Origin: Thelephora terrestris
Taxonomy: Eukaryota > Basidiomycota > Agaricomycetes > Thelephorales > Thelephoraceae
Reading direction: 5' to 3'
DNA length: 64,000 nt
Assembly: GCA_015956445.1 (NCBI GenBank)
Contig: WIUZ02000022.1
Location: 434,001-498,000, forward strand
Positions 1 to 9,680 of the stretch are shown piece by piece. The notes below the pieces were generated by a model. That model did no database searches. It saw only the letters and a program-made list of their open reading frames with translations, and was not told where the DNA came from. The stretch's first letter is position 1, and each line of letters begins with the position of its first letter. Position numbers and translations under genes: made by a program.

Positions 1-369
1 GTCGGCCTTCCCCTCGCGCTCAGTTTGGAGGACGAGGCGAAGATTGTCGCGCAAGAAAAAGAGATGTTGGCCCAGCAGCAAGGCGCTCAACAGGCACGTA
101 CACTGAATCTGGATTCTACGCGTTCCTCGTTAATCGAAAAAAATTCTACAGATGCTCGCCGGTTCCTCGATGTATCCTCAGCCAGGTTCAGAACAACAGC
201 CCAAGGCCATTGTCCCTCCTGGTTTCTGATACACGTACATTTGCCACCCCTACTATCGCGTACACCCACTATTAATGACATCCCCTTGCTTTGGTTCAAT
301 ACGCCTCGCCCCCCTCAAACACTGCAGCGGTCACTCGGAGCATCCGACCTTCGGTACGACTGGCTATGA
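1..369 (+). CDS. 3' end of an unidentified gene (partial)
   Basis: A frame is open from the first base of the window to a TGA at 367-369, giving about 122 codons. The first 45 or so residues are rich in Glu, Lys, Gln and Ala (for example LSLEDEAKIVAQEKEML) and look like a helical coding segment. The remainder is of mixed composition and may be untranslated sequence that happens to be open. No family was recognised. The true last exon may end before the TGA. The gene begins outside the window. Confidence 0.3.
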   Translation, partial: VGLPLALSLEDEAKIVAQEKEMLAQQQGAQQARTLNLDSTRSSLIEKNSTDARRFLDVSSARFRTTAQGHCPSWFLIHVHLPPLLSRTPTINDIPLLWFNTPRPPQTLQRSLGASDLRYDWL

Positions 370-591
370 ATACAATTTTAGGTTTCATTGACATTTCAAT
401 GACACACTACACGTACAAATCAGCGCACCCCAGATACGTCTTACTGAACGTTTCGGACTGATGTCTGCCAAATGCAAGTCGCTCGATGATTTCATTTCCC
501 TCGGCCCGTGCTCCTTTTACACACGTTTGATGTTCCAGACCATTAGCATCACGATCGATAACGAATATCTAATTCTTTAATCTTTCCACCC

Positions 592-1966
592 ATGTCCGCG
601 CAGCCTGTCTATCGCACCTGTGAATCTTCGCTTGGCCGTCTACCCACCAAGCTCCCAACACCTCGAACAAAGCGTCTTCACCGATGGATGTTCAGCGACC
701 TCCTCAAACACCCATTGGAGATCGTTTCGCCCCCGGCTCTGCAAGGGATTGAGAAACATATCGCGCCAAAGCACTTGAAATATATTGGCTCGTACAACTG
801 GATCGATGCTCCCACGCCAACCATCATCGTTCCAGGTCAGTCAATTTTCCCGTTCGTCCCTAGATGATCTGTGCAACTCTGTGCGTCACCACTCGCTGTG
901 TACAGGGTGTCCTCCGATATGGGCGGAGAAGCGCGCACCGCTCATCGTTCCCCGCGACAACGGCAGAGATTTCATTGACCAGAATGGATACCACATGAAG
1001 AGGAGATTTACCCTCCTACCCCTAATCAGAGCAGTCCAAACCATCACGAACCGGAAGACTTCCAAGTTCGATTGGCCCTCAGTCGATTTTGTGGCCGACC
1101 GTGGCGCTCTGAGAAAGCTGGCCGCATGGGCGAACGACAAGTCTGGTCATTGGAGGATGGATACTCAACTTGCGGGCCATAACACCGTCCTCATCAACAG
1201 CTGGCCACCAGTAACGAAACAGACAATCGGACACTCCGATTCCTATGGCTACAATTTTGAGAAAGCATGCACACACCCTGCTCCCGGCTGTGAAAGTGGA
1301 ACAGGTCATCACCGGATTATCACCTACGTGCGTCATCTACAATACCATCCGGACGTGTACACCGGAAATAATTGCCAATAGGATTTCGGCGGCCTAACGA
1401 TGGTAGTCCGGTTCGAAGTTGATGCATGCCTGCCTTTTCCAACTACCCGCTCACGTCGCAAGTCCGGTAACGCCAGGAACCACGCCAAATCCGCTCCAGG
1501 TGCGCAAGCCTGGGGAACAGACACACCTACCTTCCGAACGGTCAGCAAACCCACCCTGCGCTTCCCACATGTGGCTGTCATCCGAGCTGGATCTCGCGTC
1601 CCCCAATCACACCTGATCGAACTCAAGACATATTCCGGGGCGAAGAAGCACTGGAACAGGTCATATCCACAACTTTTCTTGTCTCAGACACCCCACATCT
1701 ATTACGGCGCACACAAAAATGGCGAGTTCTCGGAGATCAAGAAATACACCCTTGGAGAACCTCACTTGAAGCCTATCGATCATAATGCACAGGTCGCATT
1801 CAAGAAGCTCAAGGTGGCGCTGGAGGCCATCCAAGAACTCGTTGGGAAACACGGAACGAACGGACGGATAACTCTCGTTTGCACCGGGAAGGAGCTGGGA
1901 GTGTATCAGAGGGAAAATGCTGGTAGTTGCCTACCCAAGTACGCCTTGGCACTCTTCAGACTCTAG
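592..1966 (+). CDS. RAI1/DXO-like protein, paralogue A (all motifs kept)
   Basis: Three exons (592-835, 906-1327, 1382-1966) give 416 residues. The RAI1/DXO fold (5'-end decapping and 5'-3' RNA surveillance nucleases) is suggested by its ordered motif blocks. Motif I is FVADRGALRKL (Arg about 147, like the TWRG block). Motif II is GYNFE (Glu about 200). Motif III is EhD in RFEVDA (Glu234, Asp236). Motif IV is EhK in LIELKT (Glu302, Lys304). It is followed by YPQLFLSQTP, like the family's AQSFL-G-P block. All likely metal and catalytic residues are present, so it could be active. The introns at 836-905 and 1328-1381 sit at the same codons as in the two neighbouring paralogues. Proteins of this type are, from memory, often annotated in basidiomycetes as geranylgeranyl pyrophosphate synthetase; no prenyl-synthase DDxxD motif is visible. 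The substrate is unknown. Confidence 0.72.
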
Positions 1967-3800
1967 AGTTTCTCCTGGGTGATTTTTGTATTTTTAGCGG
2001 ACTGTGCAATAGATATCTATGTAACTCAAATCGGGTTCACTCAAAAGGAGGCTTTCGCAACAGCCACAGTTTTTGCACCCTCTTCCATCCACACCACCAT
2101 GATATCCCGCGGCAACAGAGGGCCTTTTGGCCACCCTGGTCCACACAGGGGAGGTCGTACCTCGAACTCCTTTGAAAGGGCAAAGTCGGACTCGGCTTGC
2201 AAGGACCTCTACGAAGGTCTCGATGAAGTGTCCACCGACGTCATCCATAAACCTTTCCTAGACCCTCGGGCTTCGAGGAAAGATATAAAACCCCAGAATC
2301 TTGTTTGCCTCGGTTCATACACCTGGATTGAGGGAACTGTGGCCAGCATCATCGTCCCTGGTGAGTCTGTGATGCCTTGCCACACTTTTTGTCACCCCGC
2401 CACACTTTCGAGTCGAGGGCGATCGCACTAACCTTGACCCAGGTTCACCAAGGATATGGGTCGAGAAGCCCCTTCCGATCTGCGTACCGTTAGATCATGG
2501 CTGCGACTTCATCGACCAGAACGGCCACAGAATGGGGTCTCGCACCCTCTTCCCACTCATCCGAGCTGTCCAAGATGTCGAGTCGCAATCAGGAACTAAA
2601 GAGAAAGACAAATTTGACTGGTCTTCCGCCGACTTTGTCACCGACCGAAATGGGTTGAGGAAACTCTTGAGATGGATCATTGCCAGGCCTGGAGACCCGC
2701 CTAGGGACTTTAGGATCGACTTGCAGTTGGCCGGTTCGAAGACCGTCTTGATGAATCGGTGGGAACAGTTCGCCAAACAACAGGGCGGCTCTCGTCACTC
2801 GTATGGGTTCAATTTTGAAGAGACCATGACCATTCCAAGTCCTGGGTGCGAGAGAGGAACAGGTTACCACAGGATCGTCACATACGTGCGTCTACTTGCC
2901 ACCGCGCTGAAATTTTGGGTCTTGCAAAGCTGATACATCCGCACGAACCTAGGATTTTGATGGCTTGAAAATGGTCGTCCGATTCGAAGTTGACGCATGC
3001 CTTTCTCCCAAAGACCCGGGTTCCAAGGCAACCAAGAAACGCCGGGGCGTTGTGGATGGAGACCCAGAAGATGACCTCTTGGGAGCACTATCCGGTCTCT
3101 CCATTGGAACGAACACTCGTTCCAGCGGGGTGTTACCACCATCTCCACTCACTACCACGGACCTAAAGATCTCGAGAGCCGGTACTCAAGTCCCTCAATC
3201 CAACCTGATCGAGATGACGGCCCGATCAGAAGCCTCGGCCGCTAGATTCGATTGGAGCGAGGCGTATCCCCAACTCTACCTCTCCCAAACGCCCTATCAT
3301 TACCTCGCCGTTCACCGCGGCGGAACGTTTTTCTCGCTCGCAAAGCGTGAGATTGGAAAGCAAGATCTTGTCGCGATCGAGAGAAGGGCGCAACTTGGAT
3401 TCAAACGGCTCAGGAAGGTGTTGGGAGAGATCCAAACTAGGGTGAAGAAAGGTGGAGCGAATGGGCGGATCAGTATCGTTTGTAATGATGGGGTTTTGAA
3501 GGTCCACGAGAGAACCAGCAAGGAAAGTTGCTTGTCTGACGATTCGCTCGCTCTTTTCGAACGAAAACAAGTCTAGGCGGCGATTTGTATGCAAAAGAAT
3601 TATGTCTCCAATTTTTGTATAGTATCTTCCGTAGTCCTATTCGGACTTGCTTTTTCTACTCAGCCCAGGGACTGGGTAACGTTGAGCATGTGCGCCCTCC
3701 TCGTCACGGGGATGAAAACGGGGTATTCACCGACGAGTGAGGCGTTCCTGGTGCGCGTCTCCTGTCAGGTGTGTCAATCACAAACCCCATCTAGCCTGTC
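1765..3800 (+). repeat. Segmental duplication, left copy (A tail + gene B)
   Basis: This stretch covers the last part of paralogue A, the A-B intergenic DNA, gene B and about 220 bp downstream. It corresponds in order to 3835-5990 (relic, intergenic DNA, gene C, downstream DNA). Shared non-coding landmarks include AGATATCTATGTAAC, TTTTGCACCCTCTTCCATCC just before the start codons, and GAGGCGTTCC after the stop codons. The breakpoint between copies lies at about 3800-3835. Confidence 0.8.
2099..3576 (+). CDS. RAI1/DXO-like protein, paralogue B (EhK lysine lost)
   Basis: Exons 2099-2360, 2443-2885 and 2953-3576 encode 442 residues. The RAI1/DXO-like blocks are FVTDRNGLRKL (Arg about 156), GFNFE (Glu213), RFEVDA (Glu247, Asp249) and LIEMTARS, where the EhK motif reads E-M-T (Glu322, Thr324). 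The lysine that completes the active site in the family is therefore replaced by threonine. YPQLYLSQTP follows. Relative to paralogue A there is a different N-terminus (Gly/Arg-rich, MISRGNRGPFG) and an insertion with DPEDDLLGALSG between motifs III and IV. The ATG at 2099 was chosen because paralogue C has the same start context (CACCACCATGA). It could be catalytically dead, for example an RNA-binding or regulatory form, or use altered chemistry. The introns are 82 and 67 nt. Confidence 0.72.
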
Positions 3801-3834
3801 TCTAACTTGGGAGATATTCGGGCGGGGGTATATG

Positions 3835-4230
3835 TAGAGCCAATCGTTCAGATTGCACAGGTAGCATTCAAGAAACTGGCATTGAAGGCTATCCAAGGAC
3901 CCGTTAGGAAGCACGGAACGAATTAGTCTCGTTTGCAATGGAGTTGGGAGTGGGTGACTGTCCGTAGGATCTACACAGTGTACACTTGAACCCAGATGAA
4001 TACCTAAGGACATTTAAGGGAACTGTCAATTAGTGTTAGGACCCCGACCGCTCCATAGGGTCAGGCACACTGCGAAACACGGCTAGTGGCACCCTTCCAC
4101 GACGGATATCTTGTTTCTCATCTAATGTACTCCTACGGATAGTCACCCAGTGTATCAGAGGGAAAATACGGACGGTCGTTTAAGCAAGTACGCCTTGGCC
4201 CCCTTCGGATCTCAGGATTTATTTGTATTT
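3835..4230 (+). pseudogene. Truncated relic of an A-type RAI1/DXO-like gene
   Basis: The DNA at 3840-3950 and 4150-4215 matches the 3' end of paralogue A (about 1765-1965) base by base with scattered changes. The recognisable shared pieces are GCACAGGT-GCATTCAAGAA, AAGCACGGAACGAA, CTCGTTTGCA and GTATCAGAGGGAAAAT. Only the last quarter of the gene is represented. The reading frame is interrupted, and a 197-bp MITE-like element splits it. The relic lies directly upstream of paralogue C just as the end of A lies upstream of B, so it was carried along when the A-tail plus B segment was duplicated. Confidence 0.8.
3952..4148. mobile_element. MITE-like DNA element, 197 bp, 18-bp TIRs
   Basis: The left end reads GGGTGACTGTCCGTAGGA. 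The right end is TCCTACGGATAGTCACCC, its reverse complement with one mismatch. AGT occurs on both sides (3949-3951 and 4149-4151), and removing the element plus one AGT restores the uninterrupted sequence of paralogue A (GGGAGTGTATCAG). This is direct evidence for an insertion with a 3-bp target duplication. It has no coding capacity, so it would be non-autonomous. A 3-bp duplication and GGG ends recall PIF/Harbinger-type elements, but the target is not TWA, so the family is left open. It inserted after the segmental duplication that made the relic. Confidence 0.85.
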
Positions 4231-4337
4231 TTTAGCGGGCTCTTCAATAGATATCTATGTAACCCAGATCGGGTTCGCTCAAAAGGAGACTTTCGCAACA
4301 AGCCACAGCTTTTGCACCCTCTTCCATCCACACCACC

Positions 4338-5787
4338 ATGACATCCCGTGGCCACAGAGGGCCTTTTGGCTATATTGGTTCACACAGGGGAGGTCATACC
4401 TTGAACGCCTACGAAAGGAAAAGGCCGGACCCACCCAGTAGAGACCTTTATGATGGTATCGACAAGGCATCCACGGAAGTCATCTCCAAACCTTCCTTAG
4501 ACAGTCGGGATTCTGTGCAAGATCTGCAGCCCAAAAATCTTGCCTTCCTCGGTTCGTACACCTGGATCGAGTCAACGGTGCCTAGCATTATCGTCCCTGG
4601 TGAGTTTGGGAGCCCTGCCACACTTTTTGTTACCCCGCCACACTTTTGAGTCGCGGGTGACCAAACTCACCTTGACCCAGGTTCACCCAGGGTATGGGTC
4701 GATAAGCCCCTTCCAATCTCCGTACCATTGGACCACGGCTACAACTTTGTTGACCAGAACGGCCACAGAATGGGAGCTCGTGCTCTCCTCCCGCTCATCC
4801 AAGCGGTCCGAGATGTCGAATCCCAATCAGGGGTTAAAGAAGCATTCGATTGGTCTTCGGTTGACATTGTGACGGACCGGAATGGGTTGAGGAAGCTCTT
4901 GAGATGGATCATTGCCGGATCTGGAGACCCACCTAGGGACTTTAGGATTGACATGCAATTGGCCGGCTCCAAGACCGTCTTGATGAATCGGTGGGAGCAG
5001 TTCACCAAAGAACAGGCTGGAACTCGCCGTTCGTATGGATTCAATTTCGAGGAGACTATGACTATCCCTGGTCCTGGGTGTGAGAGAGGGACAAGTTACC
5101 ACAGGATCGTCACATACGTCGGTCTACCTGTTGAAAATTGTGATCTTGCCGAGCTGATATATCTGCACCTAGGATTTTGATGGCTTGAAGATGGTCGTCC
5201 GATTCGAAGTTGACGCCTGCCTTCCTCACGAAGTCCCTGATTCCAAGACAACCAGGAAACAGGGTGTTGAGGATGAAGACCCAGAAGATGCCCTCTTAGG
5301 AGCACTGTCTGGTCTCTCCATCGGAACGAACACTCGTTCCAGCACGATGCCACCACCATCCCCACTCGCTTCCGCCGATCTAAAAATCTCGAGAGCCGGG
5401 ACTCAAGTCCCTCAATCGAACCTCATCGAAATGACGACCCGCTCAGAAATTTCGGCCGCCAAATTCGATTGGAGCGACGCATATCCCCAACTCTACCTCT
5501 CTCAGACACCGTATCATCACCTGGCCGTTCACCGCGGCGGGACGTTTTTCTCGATCGCAAAGCGTGAGATCGGAAAGAAAGATCTTGTCGCGATCGAAAG
5601 CAAGGCGCAACCGGGTTTCAAAAAACTGAGGAAGATATTGGGAGAGATCCAAACTAGGGTGAAGAAAGGTGGAGCGGATGGGAGGATTAGTCTCGTTTGT
5701 AAGAATGGGGTCTTGAAAGTCCACGAGAGAACCAGCAAGGAAAGTTGCTTGTCCGAGGATTCGCTTGCTCTTTTCGAACGAAAATGA
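4338..5787 (+). CDS. RAI1/DXO-like protein, paralogue C (EhK lysine lost)
   Basis: Exons 4338-4599, 4681-5117 and 5173-5787 encode 437 residues, closest to paralogue B along the whole length. Blocks: IVTDRNGLRKL, GFNFE, RFEVDA (Glu245, Asp247) and LIEMTTRS (Glu319, Thr321 where the family has Lys). The loss of the EhK lysine is shared with B and so predates their duplication. The frame is open throughout despite many changes relative to B, which suggests the protein is still under selection. The upstream 130 bp and downstream 200 bp also match those of B. The N-terminus is Gly/Arg-rich (MTSRGHRGPFG). The most likely roles are as for B. The assignment to the fold rests on motif order and spacing only. 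Confidence 0.72.
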
Positions 5788-5990
5788 GTCTAGACATTTT
5801 GTGTGCCAAGGAATTTCGTCTCCGACGTTGTACAATATCTTCCGTAGTCAATTTGATTTTTCTAGCTCAGGGATGGGATATGTGCGCCTTTCTCGTCTTG
5901 GGGAAGAAATTGAGGCATTCACCTGTGAGCGAGGCGTTCCCAGAGCACGTGTCAGGTCAGCTGTGCCATTCATGAACCACATCTGGCTCA

Positions 5991-6628
5991 TCCGTAGACT
6001 GTCTCGTATTGATGGATGTTATTCGGGTGAGGGGACACGTATCTGTCAATGATCGATGGTGGAGCACGACAAGTCCGCAAGGCCGTCGATTGGTGACCAC
6101 CTGTACACGCATCACGCATCCCCGTTGTCTGTTTGCCTTTCAGATCAATATGTGCGTCTAGTGAAGGCGCCTGCACATTTTAGGAACAAGGCAAGCTCGA
6201 TGTGGCATCTCCATGGGATAGAGCGGAACTTACGAAACCAGTCGAAACCGATATTTTCAGAACGTACTTGCAGTCTTTTGCCAACTCCAGCGAGTATTCT
6301 GGAATCGCCCTCCATCAAAGGTCTCTGTAAGTCGTACGAGATAAGAGCAGTAGTGCCATCGTCGGCTGTCGATGAGGTTGGATGAACTGTACATGTCCTC
6401 TTGCGAGGCGAGAACACGGGCATCTCCAAGTCATTGATTCCGTTACTGCTTGTCAATGAATGAAGGGCCATGGCGAGGAGACTCAGACCCGGCCACTACG
6501 ATATTGTACCTACCCTCCTGTCGATACGTAAGTTACCAGATGTCCAAAGAAAATAGAGAAAAAAGCGGGAGTGAAAATATCTTGATTGGTGAACGTTTGA
6601 ACGACAATGAAATAGAAAAGATTAAAAA
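5991..6628. other. Intergenic, nothing recognised
   Basis: Between gene C and the 5S gene the frames are short and show no family resemblance. No repeats or RNA genes were seen. Confidence 0.5.
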
Positions 6629-6630
6629 AA
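6622..6630 (-). terminator. Pol III oligo-T terminator of the 5S gene
   Basis: Seven adenines on the plus strand (6624-6630) give a run of seven T on the transcribed sense of the 5S gene immediately after its conserved GTGGTT end. This is the usual termination signal for RNA polymerase III. Confidence 0.85.
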
Positions 6631-6746
6631 CCACAGCACCCAGGATTCCCGCGTGGTCCCCCACCGTGGTACTAACTTGGCGGCACCCTGGTTAACTTCG
6701 CAGATCGGACGGGATGCGGTGCTTTCAAGGTCCTATGGCCGTGGAT
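6629..6746 (-). rRNA. 5S ribosomal RNA gene (solitary)
   Basis: Read on the minus strand, 118 nt begin ATCCACGGCCATAGGA and end GGGTGCTGTGGTT, the classic fungal 5S termini, which pair to form helix I. The conserved internal stretches GCACCGCATCCCGTCCGATC, GAAGTTAACC, TTAGTACCACGGTGGGGGAC and GGGAATCCTGGG are all present in order; they carry the internal Pol III control region. No disabling change is visible, so it is probably functional. It is not next to 18S/28S sequence, so it is either a dispersed 5S gene or an orphan copy outside the rDNA repeat. Confidence 0.95.
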
Positions 6747-7615
6747 GTCTTTACTGTCTTACGCCAACCCTTATACCATCTTTCCTTGCAGAATTCACAA
6801 ATTGAAAAGTGCTCCCCAATTCCTGAGGCAAAGATATAGGAGGTACAACAATGTGCATAAGGCATTTGGGCACACCAATCGCTCAAGCCCCCTCCTCCAA
6901 CGTCGTCAGACCCCCAGGCTCGTGCCCATCAGCCATGTAATCTTCCAACCCCAGCATGGCTAAAGCAACGGTTCAAACAGACGTTGAGAAGCCAGATGAA
7001 CTTCCTCCACATCGCGATGACGGGAGACGCGAAATCAAAATGTGTTCTGCGCTGTGACTTGATGCAACCAGCTTGTAACCCGTTCGATATGAGAGAGAAA
7101 AAGGTAAGCGCAGGATCTCAGATCAGGAAGGCCAAAGCAATGCGAAAGGTCAGAAGGAAGGCAGTATCACGGGTTTTCCACATCGTACATTTCGGACAGC
7201 AGTTGGACATCCGGTAGTTTTCATCTTACGAGCAAAAAAAATCATGTTCGCTCACCTACTGAAGTGAACCGATGATCGTGGCTTCCGTGAAAGGAGTTGA
7301 ACACTAATTCCTTATGAAAGCTGTCGAACTGATGGTTGCGACAAGAATAATCGGATGTAGCCAATGCCAATGGGTATCCAAGGCTGTGATTGTGTGGTGT
7401 ACTACTGAAAACTACCAGATATGCGTGGTACCAGAAGACGATTAAGGAGTGCCCAGAGGCGAGAGGGAGGGGATGCTCTCAACATAAAAGCGCGGGTTAG
7501 AAAGCGGAAAGATGTATGCACTTGTCCGGTGGTTGCAAGAAAGATAATAAAAAGCGAGGATGGAGGTCTGCAACTTATCGATATCGCGTAAAAGTATCGT
7601 GAACGAAGCGAGCGT
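6747..7615. other. Intergenic between 5S gene and ROT1
   Basis: About 870 bp with only short frames of no recognisable content. It must hold the 5' flank of the 5S gene and the 3' untranslated region of ROT1. No repeat or RNA gene was seen. Confidence 0.5.
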
Positions 7616-8480
7616 TCAAAGAAAAAGCGGACCAGCGACGCCGCCAGCCAGCGTGACTATGAGAGCAAGAACCGTCAGCCCTGCACTAGCTGGACTGTAG
7701 GTCGTATCTCCCGCGTTCCTCTTCTGGACTTTGACGGATCCGGTGCCAACGGGGCTAGAGATGTTACGCAGAGACTTTGTGGGGTTCATAATAGGGGTCG
7801 CGGACTTGTAGAACATGGGTGCATATGGGGCACCTGTCGAGTCGAACAAATGAAGCTTGTAACCGTCAGTTGGATCTTGGAATATTTGGTACAACGGGTA
7901 GAACTCGGTCTGGTTGTAGTTCTCGATGAAGTTGGTTACCGCTTCGCAAACGTTCTGGATCTGCTGGTATCCGTCGCCGAAAGGATTGAGTGTGATGGAG
8001 TCGGCGGTTTGGTCGACAACGTAGGTGCCGTGGTGCCAGTTCAAGACACCAGTAATGCACTTGTGCTTTGTGGCTGCAGACAGAAACATGATGAACACCC
8101 ACTTGGGTCGCAAATGGACAGGTGGCTCACCGTTGCTCTTAAACCGATAACGGGCCAGCTCGTAATATCCGTCAGTGGTACTTGACATCCACGTTAGTCG
8201 GAGGGACCACGTATGCTCAATGGCCGTACTCACAAGGAGACAGAGACACCAGTGTTCTGGGGGTAATTGAATGTCGTGTTCTCAGGGGTGCAGAAACCCT
8301 AGAAAGGCGTCCGTCTGTTTAGTCCCAGGGAGATTATCAAAAAAAAATGAAACGTACCGGGCCAGTGAGGACGGCTCCGCTACCTGTTGACCACGTTCCT
8401 GGCAGGAGGTTGGCATTGGTGACCTGGGCGAAGGTGGGGACGGAGAGAAGGAGAGCAACGACAAGCGAAAGGCCAAACAT
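7616..8480 (-). CDS. ROT1: ROT1, ER-resident chaperone for cell wall synthesis
   Basis: Starting at the ATG at 8480 and splicing at least three introns (one at 8075-8130), the product begins MFGLSLVVALLLSVPTFAQ, a signal peptide. It continues with the Rot1 signature: LPGTWSTGSGAVLTGPGFC, SFTTDGYYELARYRF, CITGVLNWHHGTY, YPLYQIFQDPTDGYKLHLFD and GAPYAPMFY. A C-terminal hydrophobic segment (SAGLTVLALIVTLAGGVAGPLFL) would anchor it in the ER membrane. In yeast, Rot1 is an essential ER membrane chaperone needed for beta-1,6-glucan synthesis and N-/O-glycosylation. Length (about 225-230 residues) and order fit the family. Introns elsewhere fall at CCG|gtacg and TCCTT|gtgag. Confidence 0.93.
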
Positions 8481-9680
8481 TGGGGGAGTTGTCTGCAGCA
8501 ACTAGGCTAAGGGGGGAGAGGAATCAGGAGATACTGCGCAAGTCGGGAAAGATTGCGAGGACGATGGCAACGACGATGAGAACTGAAAGGAACGAAAATA
8601 GGCATAGATTCTCACGCCACCTTTCCACTCACTCGCAACCGAACTGAGGTGACCCTTATTCGCTTGCGTGTAGCACGACCGCGTTCGGGCCATACAACCG
8701 CTGAATCTACAGAGGGAACGCCTAGGCATTGGATTCGGCCACACATTACGTTCAACATCATCGTTAATCTACTGGGCGGGCCCCCAGCCGCTGTGGGTCG
8801 AACGCAATACACTTTTGGTGGTTTGTCCACCACGAAGTAAGCAGGCCTTCGCCGATGGGACGTCCCTCTCGTTTCTCTGCCCCCCTTTTTTCCTGGGCAT
8901 TGGCTCGGTATCACTACATAGTTCTAACCTGGTTCTCACCCAGCAGATCACCTTGTGCGACTGAGTCCAAAGCCTGTCTTCACGGCGTTCTATCTTCGCT
9001 GCTGCGTGATCTGACGCGAATGATGTCCGTCTTAGAGCTTGGTCAGTTCATCTGGCGGAGTTGATGAGACCAGAGCCGCCGTTGACACTTCCAATACCAA
9101 CTAATAGGGTGTTGGATCATGGATGAAGGTCTTACCCGAGTCTCCGATCTTGGAAACCTCGACCCACGGTTCTTGCACGGTTCTATACTGCTTTCCAGTG
9201 CTGTTACACGCTTCCTTCGGATTAGTTCTAAGTTATGCGTACAAACACTCTCACGTAGCTACTCTTTCTGCGGAATACATTACGTATGTCGTTAATACAC
9301 AACAAGATACAGGGGCACCTGAATCATCGCTTGTGCAATGTTCCGAAGTTATACAACACCCATCGCTGGAGGAAAATTATCACAGGGAAAGGGAAACAGC
9401 AAAAAGAAAAGTGAAATGAAACAAATAGCGTTGGAACAATTAGGTTGTGCGGAGTTGATAGGGGGAACACACGGGGGCTGTAGTTCAACAAATTTGTCAG
9501 CTGTAGGTCGGCCATGATGAAAGTAAAATACTCACGAATGCGGGAAGGGAGAAGGAGAGGGGGGGATGAATGGCCGGACGAAAGTCCGGAAAGAGGGAGT
9601 ATGGGAAGCCAATGGAGGCGGGATAGCGGGGAGGGGGATAACTGGCCTGGCCAGCAGGGGAACGATGTCAAAGTTCAAAT
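8481..9680. other. Intergenic, upstream of ROT1 and downstream of next gene
   Basis: Contains the ROT1 promoter and the 3' flank of the next minus-strand gene. Short frames here do not form a splice-compatible gene model. Nothing recognisable. Confidence 0.45.

Larger units (their letters stand above)
3835..5990 (+). repeat. Segmental duplication, right copy (relic + gene C)
   Basis: Right-hand copy of the tandem duplication. It starts abruptly inside the A-type coding sequence and runs to about 5990. It differs from the left copy by the 197-bp MITE-like insertion and many substitutions, so the duplication is not recent. The A-type gene was cut by the breakpoint and decayed, whereas the B-type gene was kept whole as gene C. 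Confidence 0.78.

Noticed and set aside
1400-1966. Treating the last exon of paralogue A as a separate gene from an internal ATG
   Set aside because: The two upstream exons join in phase, and the same three-exon structure is found in B and C.
592-5787. Annotating the three tandem genes as geranylgeranyl pyrophosphate synthases
   Set aside because: No aspartate-rich DDxxD prenyl-synthase motif is present, whereas the RAI1/DXO motif series is complete in order.
7850-8185. Open frame of 111 codons on the plus strand within ROT1
   Set aside because: It is antisense to strongly conserved ROT1 coding sequence.
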